Source of the DNA: Mycogone perniciosa | Taxonomy: Eukaryota; Ascomycota; Sordariomycetes; Hypocreales; Hypocreaceae | Length of the DNA: 64,000 bases | Direction of reading: 5' to 3' | Assembly: GCA_025331125.1 (NCBI GenBank) | Contig: JAOALB010000013.1 | Coordinates: forward strand, 62,001 to 126,000 | Shown: piece after piece, positions 10,704-21,979 of the stretch | Layout of the letters: each line of letters starts with the position of its first letter | Position numbering within the stretch: the stretch's first letter is position 1 | Notes under the pieces: generated by a model | Seen by the model: the letters and a program-made list of their open reading frames with translations, nothing else | What the model was told of the DNA's origin: nothing | Database searches by the model: none | Made by a program: the position numbers and the translations under genes

Positions 10704-13005
10704 ATGGTTATCAAGGAATATCTCGACTCCGACCGAGTCAACTTTCTCATCTGGAGGTTCGTCTCTCTGCGCCCGTCTTCACGCAGCCGCCCCCGGCTCA
10801 TCATCACCGGATTGCCGCGACGGCGCGGTTTTTGAGCCGGCCGACATTTCCCCCAGTTCATTCAGTTCATCGAACGTCATCGGCACTCATGTTTTACTGA
10901 CCCATTTCACAGGTATTTGCTTGAGGGCAGTACGTGGCACCCGCGCAACACCAACTAGGGAGATCTCGTAGAGCCGAGCAGAGCCAAGATCTAACCACGC
11001 TTCACAGATTACAGGGAAACCGCAGCCAAATTTCAAAAAGAATGGCACGTCAAGGAGCCTCACCGCGATTTCGACTTTGCGCGCCATGTCAAAGGCCATG
11101 CGCTAGTTTCTGTCATCAACAGCGGTCTTGTCTACTATGCCCTGGAGCGCGAGCATGCACGGCGCCAGGTAAGCCCAAACGGCCTTTTTTTGATTGATTG
11201 ACCCTTTTTCATGCCTGGCGATGATCACCCGGCGCGATCGCAGGCCGTAACTAACGGGCTGTTGGTGCAGATGCCTGAGGATATCGCGGCACAGGCCAAC
11301 GAGCTTCGCATTGGCGTCTTTGGGCCACTGGATGCGCAGCCGCTGGCGAAAATGGAAGAAGAAGAGGAGGAGGATGTCGACGCAGAGGGAGAGGACGCGG
11401 AGGTGTCGCGAAAACGGGTTCAAACTTCGCTGCCGAATGGATCGCCTTCGAAACGGCCAAGGCTCAGTAATGGCTACGACAATAAATCCGACGCTGCCAC
11501 AGCCACTACCCCCATGGAGGTTGATCTGGAGCACCACCACATCAACGACGACATCCAAAATCACCACCACCAGGACAACCATGCATATCCATCGCCGCTC
11601 GAAGGGGAGCAGGTGCCCCCCCCCATTGTACGAACAGATGGACCTGAGCAAGGCACCCAGGTCGACAAGGTCGAGGAGCTTTCACCCGACACTACGTTCA
11701 TCCGCCTCATAGACGAGGCCTGCGCCACTGAGACAACGCCATCTCCCTCCCCAGCTGGCGCTGAAAACGCTCCCATACTGCTGCAGTGCGAGTGGAACCC
11801 TAGAGACCCATCAATTTTGGCGGCTGCTGGAACCGATGCGCTAGCCCGTGTTTGGACCATTTCGCGTGCCACGGCAACCGTGCCTGGCCAGGATCACGTG
11901 CCACTCAGCGCCCGTACCTTGCTGGACTCCGACACGCCAAAGTCGACGACGGTTACCGCGCTGGCCTGGAGTTCCGATGGCACGTATATTGCAGTGGCAA
12001 CTGATTCAGTGACCCGGGCCGTCGTGAGTGTGTGGAATGTCGATGGTGAGCTTTTGCAAAGTATGGAGGTGCCAGAACCGCCTGTGATCAAGCTTTGTTG
12101 GAACTCTAGCAACTCGGCCGTCCTCGTCATGTCACCAGAGAAAGGCGGTGCACTTGTGACGGTGTATTCAACATATTCAGGTAATCAGCTCACACATCGT
12201 CTCCCTGGACATGACATTGCGTCCACATCACTAGATGCAACCTGGACTAGCGATACCGAATTCCTAATCTGTGGAGGAGAGCTATTTGAGTGTCTCCGCT
12301 GTAGCGAGACATCAATAGACCGAGTAAGGAAGTTCGAAACGAAGGAAGATGACAGTTTTACCCAAGTTCTCTTTGACTGGCGGTCCAACTTGGCGGCTAC
12401 TTCGAGTGACAAGGGCACTCTCGACGTGAGAAGATGTCCCGCTGTAGATATCCCAAGGTGCATCCTGCTAACATGATATGTATAGCTGTGGGACGAATTT
12501 GGCCAACGGAGGTCAATATCGGCTCACCAAGGGGCAATTACGACGATGGCTTGGCAACCACTACCACCCAATCAATCTGTTGCTGATGAAGAACGATTGA
12601 TCGCCACAGGCGGCGACGACTGCGCCATTCTGATTTGGAACGCCAGGAAACCCGAGAGTAAAGCGAAATGCTTCCTGACAATGGACTCTCCGATTGTGCG
12701 CCTTGCCTTTACCCCTGACGGAGCGTTCATTGCCGGAGCCACCTCAAGTCAGGTTCTTATTTGGAAAGTTGGGAGCCACTCCGTACCTAGGGCAAGCTGG
12801 AGCCGACCGCCCCATCCAGGCTGGTTAAGTCCAAAGGGCAATTCGGACTCTGAAGAAGAGGATGAGCACTGCCTATGCTGGGATATGAATGGCCAAAAGC
12901 TGGCCTATGGGTCAAATAGCCGGGTAGGTGACCAAAAGTCTAGCCGTTGATAGCAGTCACTAACTAGCTACGAAACAGCTTGCTGTGATAAGCTTCAGCA
13001 GATAG
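10704..13005 (+). CDS. Sif2/TBL1-type LisH-WD40 subunit of a Set3-like HDAC corepressor complex
   Basis: Exons are 10704-10756, 10913-10929 (17 nt), 11008-11168, 11271-12425, 12486-12923 and 12979-13005, giving about 616 aa. The N-terminus (DRVNFLIWRYLLEGNYRETAAKF) is a LisH motif, with the FARHVKGHALVSVINSGLVYYALE helix typical of Sif2/TBL1. An acidic region and a His/Asn-rich region follow. WD repeats then run from about residue 215 to the end (LLQCEWNPRDPSILAAAGTD, GLLW-type blades, LIATGGDDCAILIW, LAYGSNSRLAVISFSR). In yeast Sif2 is in the Set3 histone deacetylase complex; the animal homologue TBL1 is in NCoR/SMRT. Exon 4 may instead start at 11244: both acceptors are in phase and differ by 27 nt, but CTAAC 18 nt before 11271 favours the later one. 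The LisH helix depends on splicing the 17-nt exon. Sif2/TBL1 rather than another LisH-WD40 protein is likely, not certain. Confidence 0.82.
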
Positions 13006-13936
13006 AACTGCATCAGTTGGAGGGAGATGAACTAATAATCCAATGACGACGTGCTCCCCGAGGAGCGAGGGGCCCAGGTGGCTCTGGAATTTCCTCGGAG
13101 TGGAAAACCATACAATGGGCTCAGATCAGGTGGCTGCGGCATCGGAAATGAGCAGATGTTGACGACGACGATAATCTCTGGTCAATGCCGGAGGAGCGAT
13201 TTCTGGGGCACACTATCACACGCACCAATCCCTTTTGTATACCAGCATTGCTGCCAAGCTTTTTTTGGCCATGAACGATGACATACCTGGGAGAGGGGGG
13301 AGGCCTGGCCAGGCTATGCTAATTCTCTTTGACTACGCGGATACACTCGAATGAACGGTAGGGATAAAATGATGTATGGCGTACGAGTGCTGTATTTTTC
13401 AGGCTGACGGATGAAATTTCGCGATGTTGCACGGGGTTGGTTGGGGAAACTCGAGCGAGGGTATCTTACTTTCTTTTTTGTGTTTGCGATTGGGCTTCTT
13501 ACGGAAGCATTTTGTTGAGCATTGTACAATCAAGAGCTATGTTGCGGCTACAAAACAGGGGGAATGGAGTTTTGGTTGACTTTGTACTGAGTAGTTGAGA
13601 CCGAATCATGTGAGACGTCATTGTCGCATTCCGGTGAAATACTGTGAGTGTGAATATACTCGAGCAAGATTATTTGAAAGTGTTCTCCGTATAATATGAG
13701 CGTGTACGAAGTAGCACAAGCTCAATACTACGTAGCACGCTCATTGTGAGGCGGGGTTTAACCTGTGCTTTGAGCATCAGCCTCACGACTCTGCCACTCG
13801 TCATCCTAAACTTTGAACCTACACACCCCATCATATAACTCAATACTACTTTCACTTGCCGCTTTCGCTCTCCCCGTCGCATCCTCGGAAGTTTGCGGCT
13901 TACAGCTAGCTCACGTAAACCCGAAATCCGCCAACC
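13006..13936. other. Intergenic region between the Sif2-like gene and the small unknown gene
   Basis: No coding signal. It should contain the 3' UTR of the Sif2-like gene and the promoter of the next gene. Single GTACGAAGTA words occur at about 13705. Nothing else is recognisable. Confidence 0.5.
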
Positions 13937-14624
13937 ATGCCACCGCACATGTCATCCGTGTTAACACCAAGCGAAGTGCAGGCCTCTCAACAGAAGCTGT
14001 TCCAGCAGCAGCAGCAGCGGTACCGCGAGCAATACCGCGAGCGCGAGCTCTTGACGCCGGAGATGCGCGACCGCCAGGCACGCGGCAAGGATCCGTACTC
14101 GAAGAGCGAGATGAACGAGGATGCGGAGTATCGTGAGGAGGGGATGCCCAGGCCGGGCCACGGGTGCGTCGACATCTCTGCTTTTGCAAGAGTCATGAAA
14201 TGTCGTTGTAAAAAAAAACAAAAAAACAAGAAAAATGCGCAGGGGTTGACTGAGTCTGCTAGATCGCATATGGAGCCCTATGAGGACCGCGAGAGAAGGG
14301 CCTTTGCGCTCTCTGTCCTGGATAATCCGGAGCAACTGCTGATGTACGCCCAAAGCACCGGTGACGTACGTTTCCTTGCCCCGATCTACCTCCAGGAATG
14401 AAATTGGAGAAGGAAAACGAAAGAAAACTTACATCATGCAGAGTGTCGCCAGTCAGCGCCATCGCTTCACGGCTATGCTATGCGGCTTCGACGATCCTCA
14501 GTCAGAGCTGAAGAACAGCAACAGCCATCACCATACGCCCAAAGGTAATGCTTCCTCGGGTGGCAGTTCATCATCTCATCAGGATGGACAGGGGCGAAGG
14601 GCGGGCGATAGGGTGGGAAGATGA
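13937..14624 (+). CDS. Small conserved-looking fungal protein of unknown function
   Basis: I do not recognise a named family. A frame-consistent three-exon model is 13937-14163, 14263-14365 and 14442-14624, giving about 170 aa. The first exon encodes a Gln/Arg/Glu-rich helix (QQKLFQQQQQRYREQYRERE) ending MPRPGHG. The second gives SHMEPYEDRERRAFALSVLD and NPEQLLMYAQSTGD. The third gives SVASQRHRFTAMLCGFDD and a Ser/His/Gly-rich tail. The more obvious acceptor CAG at 14242 would create a stop, so TAG at 14262 is used. The splice at 14365/14442 (GTACGT...GCAG) is clean. The central block looks constrained and the ends look disordered, suggesting a small soluble protein, possibly with a coiled coil. 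The 3' end could have another intron (GTAATG at about 14545), so the C-terminus is tentative. Confidence 0.6.
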
Positions 14625-15030
14625 GAAGAGAGGTTGTTTTGAGCTGGGTAATATGACTACTATTTATCGCTGCTTTATTTTCTACTGTTTTGTTGTTGTT
14701 GAGGCTGGATGAGAACAAATCATGTCACTTCATATTTGCGTGAGGATTATCTATTTACCAGGCCAGATGGACCATCCACGGATATGTATATCTGTGATCA
14801 TGTGTACTATATCCAGAATCCACCTTTTCAAAATAATCTCTCTTCATCAATCGTTAAAAGGTCGAATGTTCCTCAACAAACGCCGTGTATGCATTACGCC
14901 AATCTTCCCAAAGACCAAACCAACCCAACCAGAAGCGAGTGAAAGACAGGAAATCTCAAATAAGGCCAAAAAAAGGGGGGGATCATGCATATCTCATGTT
15001 CCTGCCCTGGTTCCACGGTCCAGACTCGTC
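14625..15030. other. Convergent 3' intergenic region
   Basis: About 400 bp between two convergent genes. It is AT-rich and presumably holds both 3' UTRs. I see no repeat or gene. Confidence 0.5.
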
Positions 15031-17463
15031 CTACACTGGCCCATAGCCATTGTTACCGCGATTGGGAGGATACGAGTAGCCCTCCATGGCACGCATGCCG
15101 TAACCTTGCTGGTTCGGGTCGCCTCCTCCAAACTGATCCCTCGATGAGGGCCAGCTCGTCATCTCCGGTGATGGTTTTGGCACACGGCGACCTCGCCCGT
15201 TCCTGCAGCAGCTGTAGAGGCAGCTTACGACAGCAATCAGCAGCAAAACACCAAGGACACTCGCCACGGGAATGACGATGTTCAGGTGGGTTCTGAACCA
15301 TTCCCCAATCTCCGAGGCTGTGGAGCTGCCCTGGCACTGTCCGTTGGAGCATTTCCCGCCACCGCCGCAGGGTGTGCCGTCGATGAAGTTCTGGCCGTAC
15401 AAGAGGCACTGACGTGTTCCGAACGAGAATCTGTCTGAAGTGCACGATACTTGGCAGCTGTTGCTCATGTCTGGACATGCTGTGGTCGAGCTATTATTCG
15501 CCGAGGTGCCGACAGCGATCTGGCACTGCCTATCGCGTGAAGTACACTGTCCCGCAGCGCAGGCCAGTCCATTTCCGCCGCCACAAGAGTCACCATCGTT
15601 CTTGTGTTGGTCGTCTGGACACCTCGCCGCATTGCCAGGGCATGTCTCCTGAACGTCACACTCGCCAGTGCTGGCACGGCATACTGTCGAAGACGCTGAA
15701 AACTGGCACTGGTTAGTGCAGCAGTCTTCGTTTGACGGATCACAAACGGCGCCGCTCCTGAACCTGCATGTGCTAGCATCGCAGCAGGGGTTGTTCGCGC
15801 AGCCCTGGGCGCCACCGCAATCGCAGTCCTCGCCGGATTCAACGATACCGTTGCCACACTGGCTGCCTGTGATGGTCTCGACGTTCCTGTTATCCGTCAG
15901 GCAGCTCGACATCGCAGCGGTCTTGAGACTCGAGCAGATGTTACCAATGCTGCAAGGGGAGAAATCGGTGATACCAGATCCCGTCGACGGATTCATAATG
16001 AACCTACCCCCGGCATCACAACTTGAAGTGCTTAGAGGACAGCACGTTTGTGAGTTGGGGTTAACGGGACAGGCTGAGCTGGTACAGTCGTGAACGGCTC
16101 CGAAAGTATGACCTGCTTCATGGGCAAAGACTTGCCACTCTGTCGGAGTGCTGACAACCACATTCGCCGCGGCAACGGTCTCGTTATTCCCACTGCCGTC
16201 GCTGCTAGTGCCAGATCCCTGACGACACACTTGGGACCGCCAGGCCAGACCCACAGCAGAGTCTGTAGGGCAGCGAGTCAACAGGGTCCAGAATGCATTG
16301 GTGTCCTGAGATCTGCCGCGCCAGGCGGAGAAGAGGTTAAGCCGATCGCTGATAGAGGTGCTAGAACTGCAGCCGACATTCCACGGGGTCGTGGATGATG
16401 GTGTGCCTGGACATCCGCGGTCAAGGACCGTCAGGTTCCTGATGCCAAGAGAGATTCTGAAAGCGCTTTCGTAGACTTGAGAGGCCTGGTTGACCATTCC
16501 GATGACGTTCCTCCTTAGAGCATCACTGGAATTAAACCCATCCCAATATGTGCAGTCGGTCGCTATGCCCACCAGGGCAACCTTCTTGGTAGTGGGACAC
16601 CCATCCGTACTTCCAATACTGCTAATCAGGTTGCCGCCGTTTCCACCTCCTCCATCGATAGACTGGCGGCCAAAGAGAGATCTCGAATCCATAGCCTGTA
16701 GCGACTGGCTGTTGAAAGTGAGAGAGTCGGAGTCGCACGACGACTGTACCGATACATCACGCTTCAGTTCCTCGCGACCCAGGAAATCCTGAACGTCAGA
16801 ATCGCGCCACATAACCATGACTTCGTTGTCGAATTCCTTCCAGTTCGGAATTGCAGGATCGTCCTTATGCTTGAGGTTGTTGTATTTCGAAGCTGTTTGG
16901 ATGTGATGGTTGTTGCCATCTATGCGAAAAGCGCCATCGAATACGGGGTATTTGCCGTCGCGATGCATCGTTATCCTCGCCCATCCAGCCTTTGACCAGC
17001 CTTCCTCACCGGGTCGCTCCACAAATGCATCACCTCTGTATACTTTGTGTTCGGTCCGTTCCACCTTTTCTACTGCTTTGACATTTCCTCGCTCGTCGAG
17101 GTATGTCACGGAAAGGCCGTCATGGAAAAGGTCGTGGTTTGGGTGGAGAGATAACCGGACTTTCTCGTCGCCATTGTGAAGGGTAAAGGTGAGGTCGAAT
17201 TTGGAGTGGGAGTGTACTCGACGGGATGGTGTATGGATCTTTACATCGTCGAGGACGGAGACATAGTTGAGGGGATTTCGTTTTAATGAGTGAGCTGAGG
17301 CAGAGTCAAGCACATTGTAAGTCAGCAAACAAACAAACAGAGATCAACACACACACAAGGAGACACAGGGACGGGTAGGCAATGGGCTGTATATACCAAA
17401 TGATGAATGAGCCAACAGCGTAGCGCCAGCAAAAGCGGCCACTATGGACCGTAGTGCAACCAT
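15031..17463 (-). CDS. ADAM-type transmembrane zinc metalloprotease with disintegrin domain
   Basis: Two exons, 17463-17397 and 17294-15031 (intron 17295-17396), encode 776 aa. A signal peptide (MVALRSIVAAFAGATLLAHS) is split from the prodomain by the intron. A dibasic KR near residue 198 could be a Kex2/furin site before the catalytic domain. The zinc site HEAGHTFGAVHD (about residues 413-424) matches HExxHxxGxxHD, and the Met-turn FIMNPS follows, so the enzyme should be active. Cys-rich disintegrin and ADAM-Cys regions (CGNGIVESGEDCDCGG, VCDPSNEDCC, CQFSASSTVC) run from about residue 500 to 680. One membrane helix (IVIPVASVLGVLLLIAVVSC) follows, then a basic, Pro/Gly/Tyr-rich cytosolic tail. 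This is the fungal ADAM layout (ADM-A/ADM-B in Aspergillus). Its role, shedding of surface proteins, is inferred from animal ADAMs. Confidence 0.93.
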
Positions 17464-19408
17464 TGCTACGGACTCAACAGGACGCAGGATGAAGCAGAAG
17501 AAGCGTTATCGCCGCAGGCAAGCCATCCAGACAGAGTAAGAGAGAGTGGTGAGTGAAGGGGAGCGGGTCTGGGTTCTTTTTAAGGAACAAACAATACACA
17601 CAAAGAAAGTGCTAGTAGGAAACAGTGTGGCGCTTAAAGGTGCCGAGACCGCCAAGACGAGAGAGGGATTCGACGTATTCGGAGCCGGCGATAATGGAAG
17701 GACAGACGACCCGGAGCGATGGAGAGCGATGCAATGAGATGGAGCACTACGAGTATGGAGTATTAGAGGACGAGCTGTTGTTGCGCCACCTGGGCAGCTA
17801 GGGCCAGTGGACAGGGACCAACAGTGCACAAGACGCTTTGTTCAGCGAGGCTCAGCACCAGAAAGCGACCTCGCACACGAGTAAGTGAGGAGTGAGAAGA
17901 GGCCTCTTCCCCATCCATCAGCCTTTCAGAGTGAGGCTTGGCTCTTGGCCAAGAGGGGTGGAGGGATTGGGATGCTTGGATGAAATCGTTATTAGAGCCA
18001 TCTCACTGGTTCAGAGCTCCGTATCCAAGCCACTCCTCCACGATAGAGGCTGACATGCATGCCATGTACGAAGTACGAGTAGGCTATGTTAGTAGTACAT
18101 GAATTATTGAACAATTACAAACAAATGATGTTCATTTCTTTTATTTTCTTTTTCTTTTTTATCTTTTTTTCATCCACTAACTAATACATCTTATTACTAC
18201 GGAGTACTACTTTCAACCATCCGATTCATGCAACATCCCAAAAACCCCCAACAAGCGTGTCATTTATAGCATGCCTGTCGCACGAGCCACGAAACAAGTC
18301 GAGTTTGGAAGAAAACCCCCCTTCACTGCACCCCGTTTTGTGGTACGGACCGGCCTATTACTACTAGTTACTACTCCCAATGTACGGAGTAGTGTGTACT
18401 ATTGTTATCCACGAGCGGTTTGTTCTCAGAGCATTATTAATGTCAAATCTGCACTACTCCGTATCCTCGGATACATACGTACATACCATACCGATCCCAA
18501 CCTCACCTCATTCCTACCCAGTGTCTATAAAAAGGCCATACTATTTGTTCGTGATCCATCCGTCATCAAAAACCCCACCACTCAAGGGGGCTGAGTCCGT
18601 CTTGGCCAAACCCAATTGTCGCTAGGACATCAAACGGAGCACAAAGTAAAACTCCGTACGAAGTACCTACTCCGTATCCGTATATACGAAGCATATATAC
18701 ATACTCGTCCTAGTACGGAGCCCTGCTTGCATGTGCCCTATCCCATACTCGCATGGACTGTGGGATTTGCGCCCTTTTTTGCAGTAGTAGCAGTAATAAT
18801 AGTACAAAGTACGAAGTATTAGTAGCATTATCCAATATTCAGAATATGTTTCCCAAGTGAGTGCTCCCTGCGGTAGTACATAGTGTCACTTCTTCTCCCT
18901 AGCCAACGAGCTTGCAATGTCTTACACCCACCACCCCAATAACCTGCTGACGACGACAATGGCTGTTGTCCTCTTGGCAAAAACAAAAAAAGTGTCATCA
19001 CATATACCCGATTCAGGCAAATTCGGGGATAAGAAGGAAACCCGGCGGTCCATCTCCGGAACATTCGGCATCGGACCCTGAATGATCAATCACTCCGACT
19101 TTGTCTGGTTGAGTATACTCCGTACTACGAAGCACCTGCGAAGTCTGATGGAAGAAGCTTATTTCCACCTCAATTTTGACATCATCGGCACAACCAAAAG
19201 GACGCGCGTCCCTTGGCATTGGGCATCTTGCTCAGTGTTAGTTTCACTCAGCGCAATCTGAAAGACTTGGCAGTTTGTGCATAGCTCGTGGCGTTTGCTA
19301 TGGAACTAAAAACCTCGTCAAATAAATATGCCCAAGAATTACCCCTAGATTTTGATCCCCTAATCTGACCCGCTCAGTGAACAACCTGTAATTTTTTATA
19401 TTCATCAT
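17464..19408. other. 1.9-kb gene-free region between ADAM and acetyl-CoA synthetase genes
   Basis: No supported gene. It contains the ADAM promoter and the 3' side of the acetyl-CoA synthetase gene. A T-rich tract lies at 18131-18172. Palindromic words occur at 18064-18080, 18197-18209, 18380, 18650-18720, 18802-18819 and 19117-19131. Confidence 0.55.
18650..18720. repeat. Cluster of ACTCCGTACGAAGTAC words
   Basis: Read directly: ACTCCGTACGAAGTACCTAC, then TCCGTATCCGTATATACGAA and TCCTAGTACGGAG. Four copies of the CTCCGTA/TACGGAG core or its ACGAAGTA partner occur in about 70 bp of non-coding DNA. Confidence 0.6.
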
Positions 19409-21979
19409 TTATTTGCCCTTGGCCTCATGAACCGTCGTGATGATCTTATCTACGACGGTAGGGTCGGATAACTGCACAAAGGGTCAGTGCTAAGAAACAG
19501 AGAAGCTTCTGAATGGAGACAAAACATACCGTTGATGTGTCTCCTAGCTGGTCCTCCTCACCAGCCAAAATCTTTCTCAAGATGCGGCGCATAATCTTGC
19601 CACTTCGTGTCTTCGGTAGGTCGGCAACAATGAACACGGCCTTGGGCGCAGCGAAAGGACCAATGCTCTTTCGCACCTGCAGGATGAGCTCCTTGCGGAG
19701 AGCATCACTAGCTTCGTTGCCGTCTTTGATAGCGACGAAGGCATTGACGGCCTGGCCAGTAAGCTCGTCAGCAACGCCAACGACAGCGGCCTCAGCGACG
19801 GCGTGGTGCTCGATGAGAGCAGCCTCAATCTCGGCCGTGGACAGACGGTGACCGCTGACGTTTACGACGTCATCGACACGTCCTCGGATCCAGTAGAAGC
19901 CCTCGTGGTCTCGACCGGCACCGTCACCAGTGAACTAATAAGCCACCATGTCAGTTTCCTGACTCTTTCAACTACGTCCTTTGATGGGTTAGGAGTCATC
20001 TTACATAGTAGCCCTTGTAGACGTTCAGGTAAGTGTCCATGTATCGCTTGTGAGCACCGTAGACGGTACGGGCCATGCTGGGCCAAGCCTGCTTGAAAGC
20101 AAGCACACCCTCGACGTCATTTCCGTGGATCTCCTCGCCAGAAACGGGATCGATGATGGCGGGTTCGATACCAAAGAAGGGTAATGAGGCACTGCCGGGC
20201 TTAGTTGGTGTTACGCCAGCCAGGGGGGCGATGACGTGGGAACCGGTCTCGGTTTGCCAGTATGTCTGGGCACCTGTTAGCACTCTAATAGCAAGCCCTT
20301 CCTAACAACACTTACATCAACAATGTGCGATTCCTCCTTGCCCACAACCTCAAAGTACCACTTCCAAACCTCGGCCGCAATGGGTTCGCCGACGGAGCCA
20401 AGTACTCGGAGGTGCTTCATCTCACCACGCACATGCTCATCACCGGCACGCTTGAGCAACCGTAGAGCAGTGGGGGCTACGTAGAACTGAGTGACCTTAT
20501 GCTTCTCGATGATGTCCCAGTATCTTGAGAAGTTGGGGTAGGCAGGTGTGCCCTCGAAGACGACTGTAGAAACACCAAGGAGCAGAGGGGCGTAGACGAC
20601 ATACGAGTGGCCAGTGATCCAGCCAACATCACCACCGCAGAAGTAACGGTCACCCTCGTGGATATCAAAGACGTACTTGCCAGTCACGGCGCAGCCCAGC
20701 AGGTATCCTGCCGTGGTGTGCATGACACCCTTGGGCTTGCCAGTAGAACCGGAAGTATAAAGGAGGAACAGGGGGTCCTCGGAGTTCATAGGCTCGGGGG
20801 CGATGTAGCTGGGCCACTTGTCGACCTCCTCGTGCCACCACAGATCACGGCCAGGAGTCATGGAGACATCGGCGCCAGTGCGCTTGAAGACAAGGACATT
20901 CTTGACGTCGGGGCACTGCTTCAGGGCATCATCGACAATCTTCTTGGTGCCAATAAACTTGCCACCTCGCTTGCCCTCGTCAGCAGTGATGACAAACCTG
21001 GACTGGGCGTCGATAACGCGGTCGCGCAGTGAATCGGCAGAGAAGCCGGCGAAAATAACTGAGTGGACAGCACCAATTCGAATACAGGCCAGAATGGCGA
21101 CGAGGGCCTCGGGAATCATGGGCATGTAAATAGCGACGGTGTCGCCCTTGCGGACACCAGCCTGCTTCAAGACCCACGAGACCTTGGAGACATCGCGCAA
21201 CAGTTCACCATAGGTGACATTACGGCCACCGTCGACCTCGTCAGCTTCGTAGATGATGGCGACACGTTCGGGGCCCTTCAGGGCATGGCGGTCGATGCAG
21301 TTGTACGAAGCGTTGAGCTGGCCCTCAACGAACCACTTACTGTCGCCATTGGCAAGGGAGCCGCTGTAGACGGTGTCGAAATCTCGAATCCAGCTCAAAA
21401 GCTCCCGGGCTTGGCTGGCCCAGAACTTGGTAGGCTCTGTGATAGACTCCTTGTACACCCTCTGATACTCTTCGAGATCTACCGGATTTCATGCGCGGTT
21501 AGCAATTCGGCTCTAGCGAGAGAGGGCCCGCAGCCCGGCCGGACGGATGGATGGAAAAAGGCCGCCCGCCGCGTCTGGCGCAACTCCGGATGTCCGGAGG
21601 CTCAACGGCAGACACGCCGAGACCGGTGCAAACAGAGGAAAGATTGAGGCGATTATTCTGGTCACTTACTGGCTATGTGGGGTTTGCCGGGGTGCTCTGT
21701 CGAATGGGTGAAAGACAAAAAGACGTCAGTTTTATGGTTCCAAGACAATATTGAGGCTAATGAAGAAGTGGGCGATTCCTTATCGGCGCGAAATCATGAG
21801 TGATACGTACTTGCAAGCATTTTCTCGGGAGGGTCTGCAACGTGCCATTGTCAGTCTAGAGCTCCAACAACAAATAAACAAACATGTAGCTTGTAGGATG
21901 GAAAATGGAACATATCCTTACGGTATGTGTCAACCTCATGGGCCTCTGGGACCTTGGGTCCTTGTTTTTGCTCGGCCAT
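19409..21979 (-). CDS. facA: Acetyl-CoA synthetase (acetate-CoA ligase, AMP-forming)
   Basis: Seven exons: 21979-21922, 21834-21811 (24 nt), 21696-21670 (27 nt), 21478-20316, 20265-20005, 19934-19530 and 19471-19409. They give 666 aa, the normal length for the family. The enzyme activates acetate to acetyl-AMP and then acetyl-CoA, feeding the glyoxylate cycle, lipid synthesis and histone acetylation. Diagnostic blocks are the Trp/Phe-rich N-terminal cap (TKFWASQARELLSW), the P-loop YTSGSTGKPKGVMH, YWQTETGSHVIAPLAG, the FTGDGAGRDHEGFYWIRGR hinge, VDDVVNVSGHRLSTAEIE and the catalytic lysine in TRSGKIMRR near residue 624. All splice phases close without correction. The first 43 residues are spread over four exons, so automatic annotation could easily truncate the N-terminus. 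In Aspergillus the orthologue is acetate-induced through FacB; I did not establish FacB sites here. Confidence 0.97.

Noticed and set aside
11244..11270. Extending exon 4 of the Sif2-like gene upstream to 11244
   Set aside because: Not excluded, but the CTAAC immediately before 11271 favours the later acceptor, so it is reported only as an alternative.
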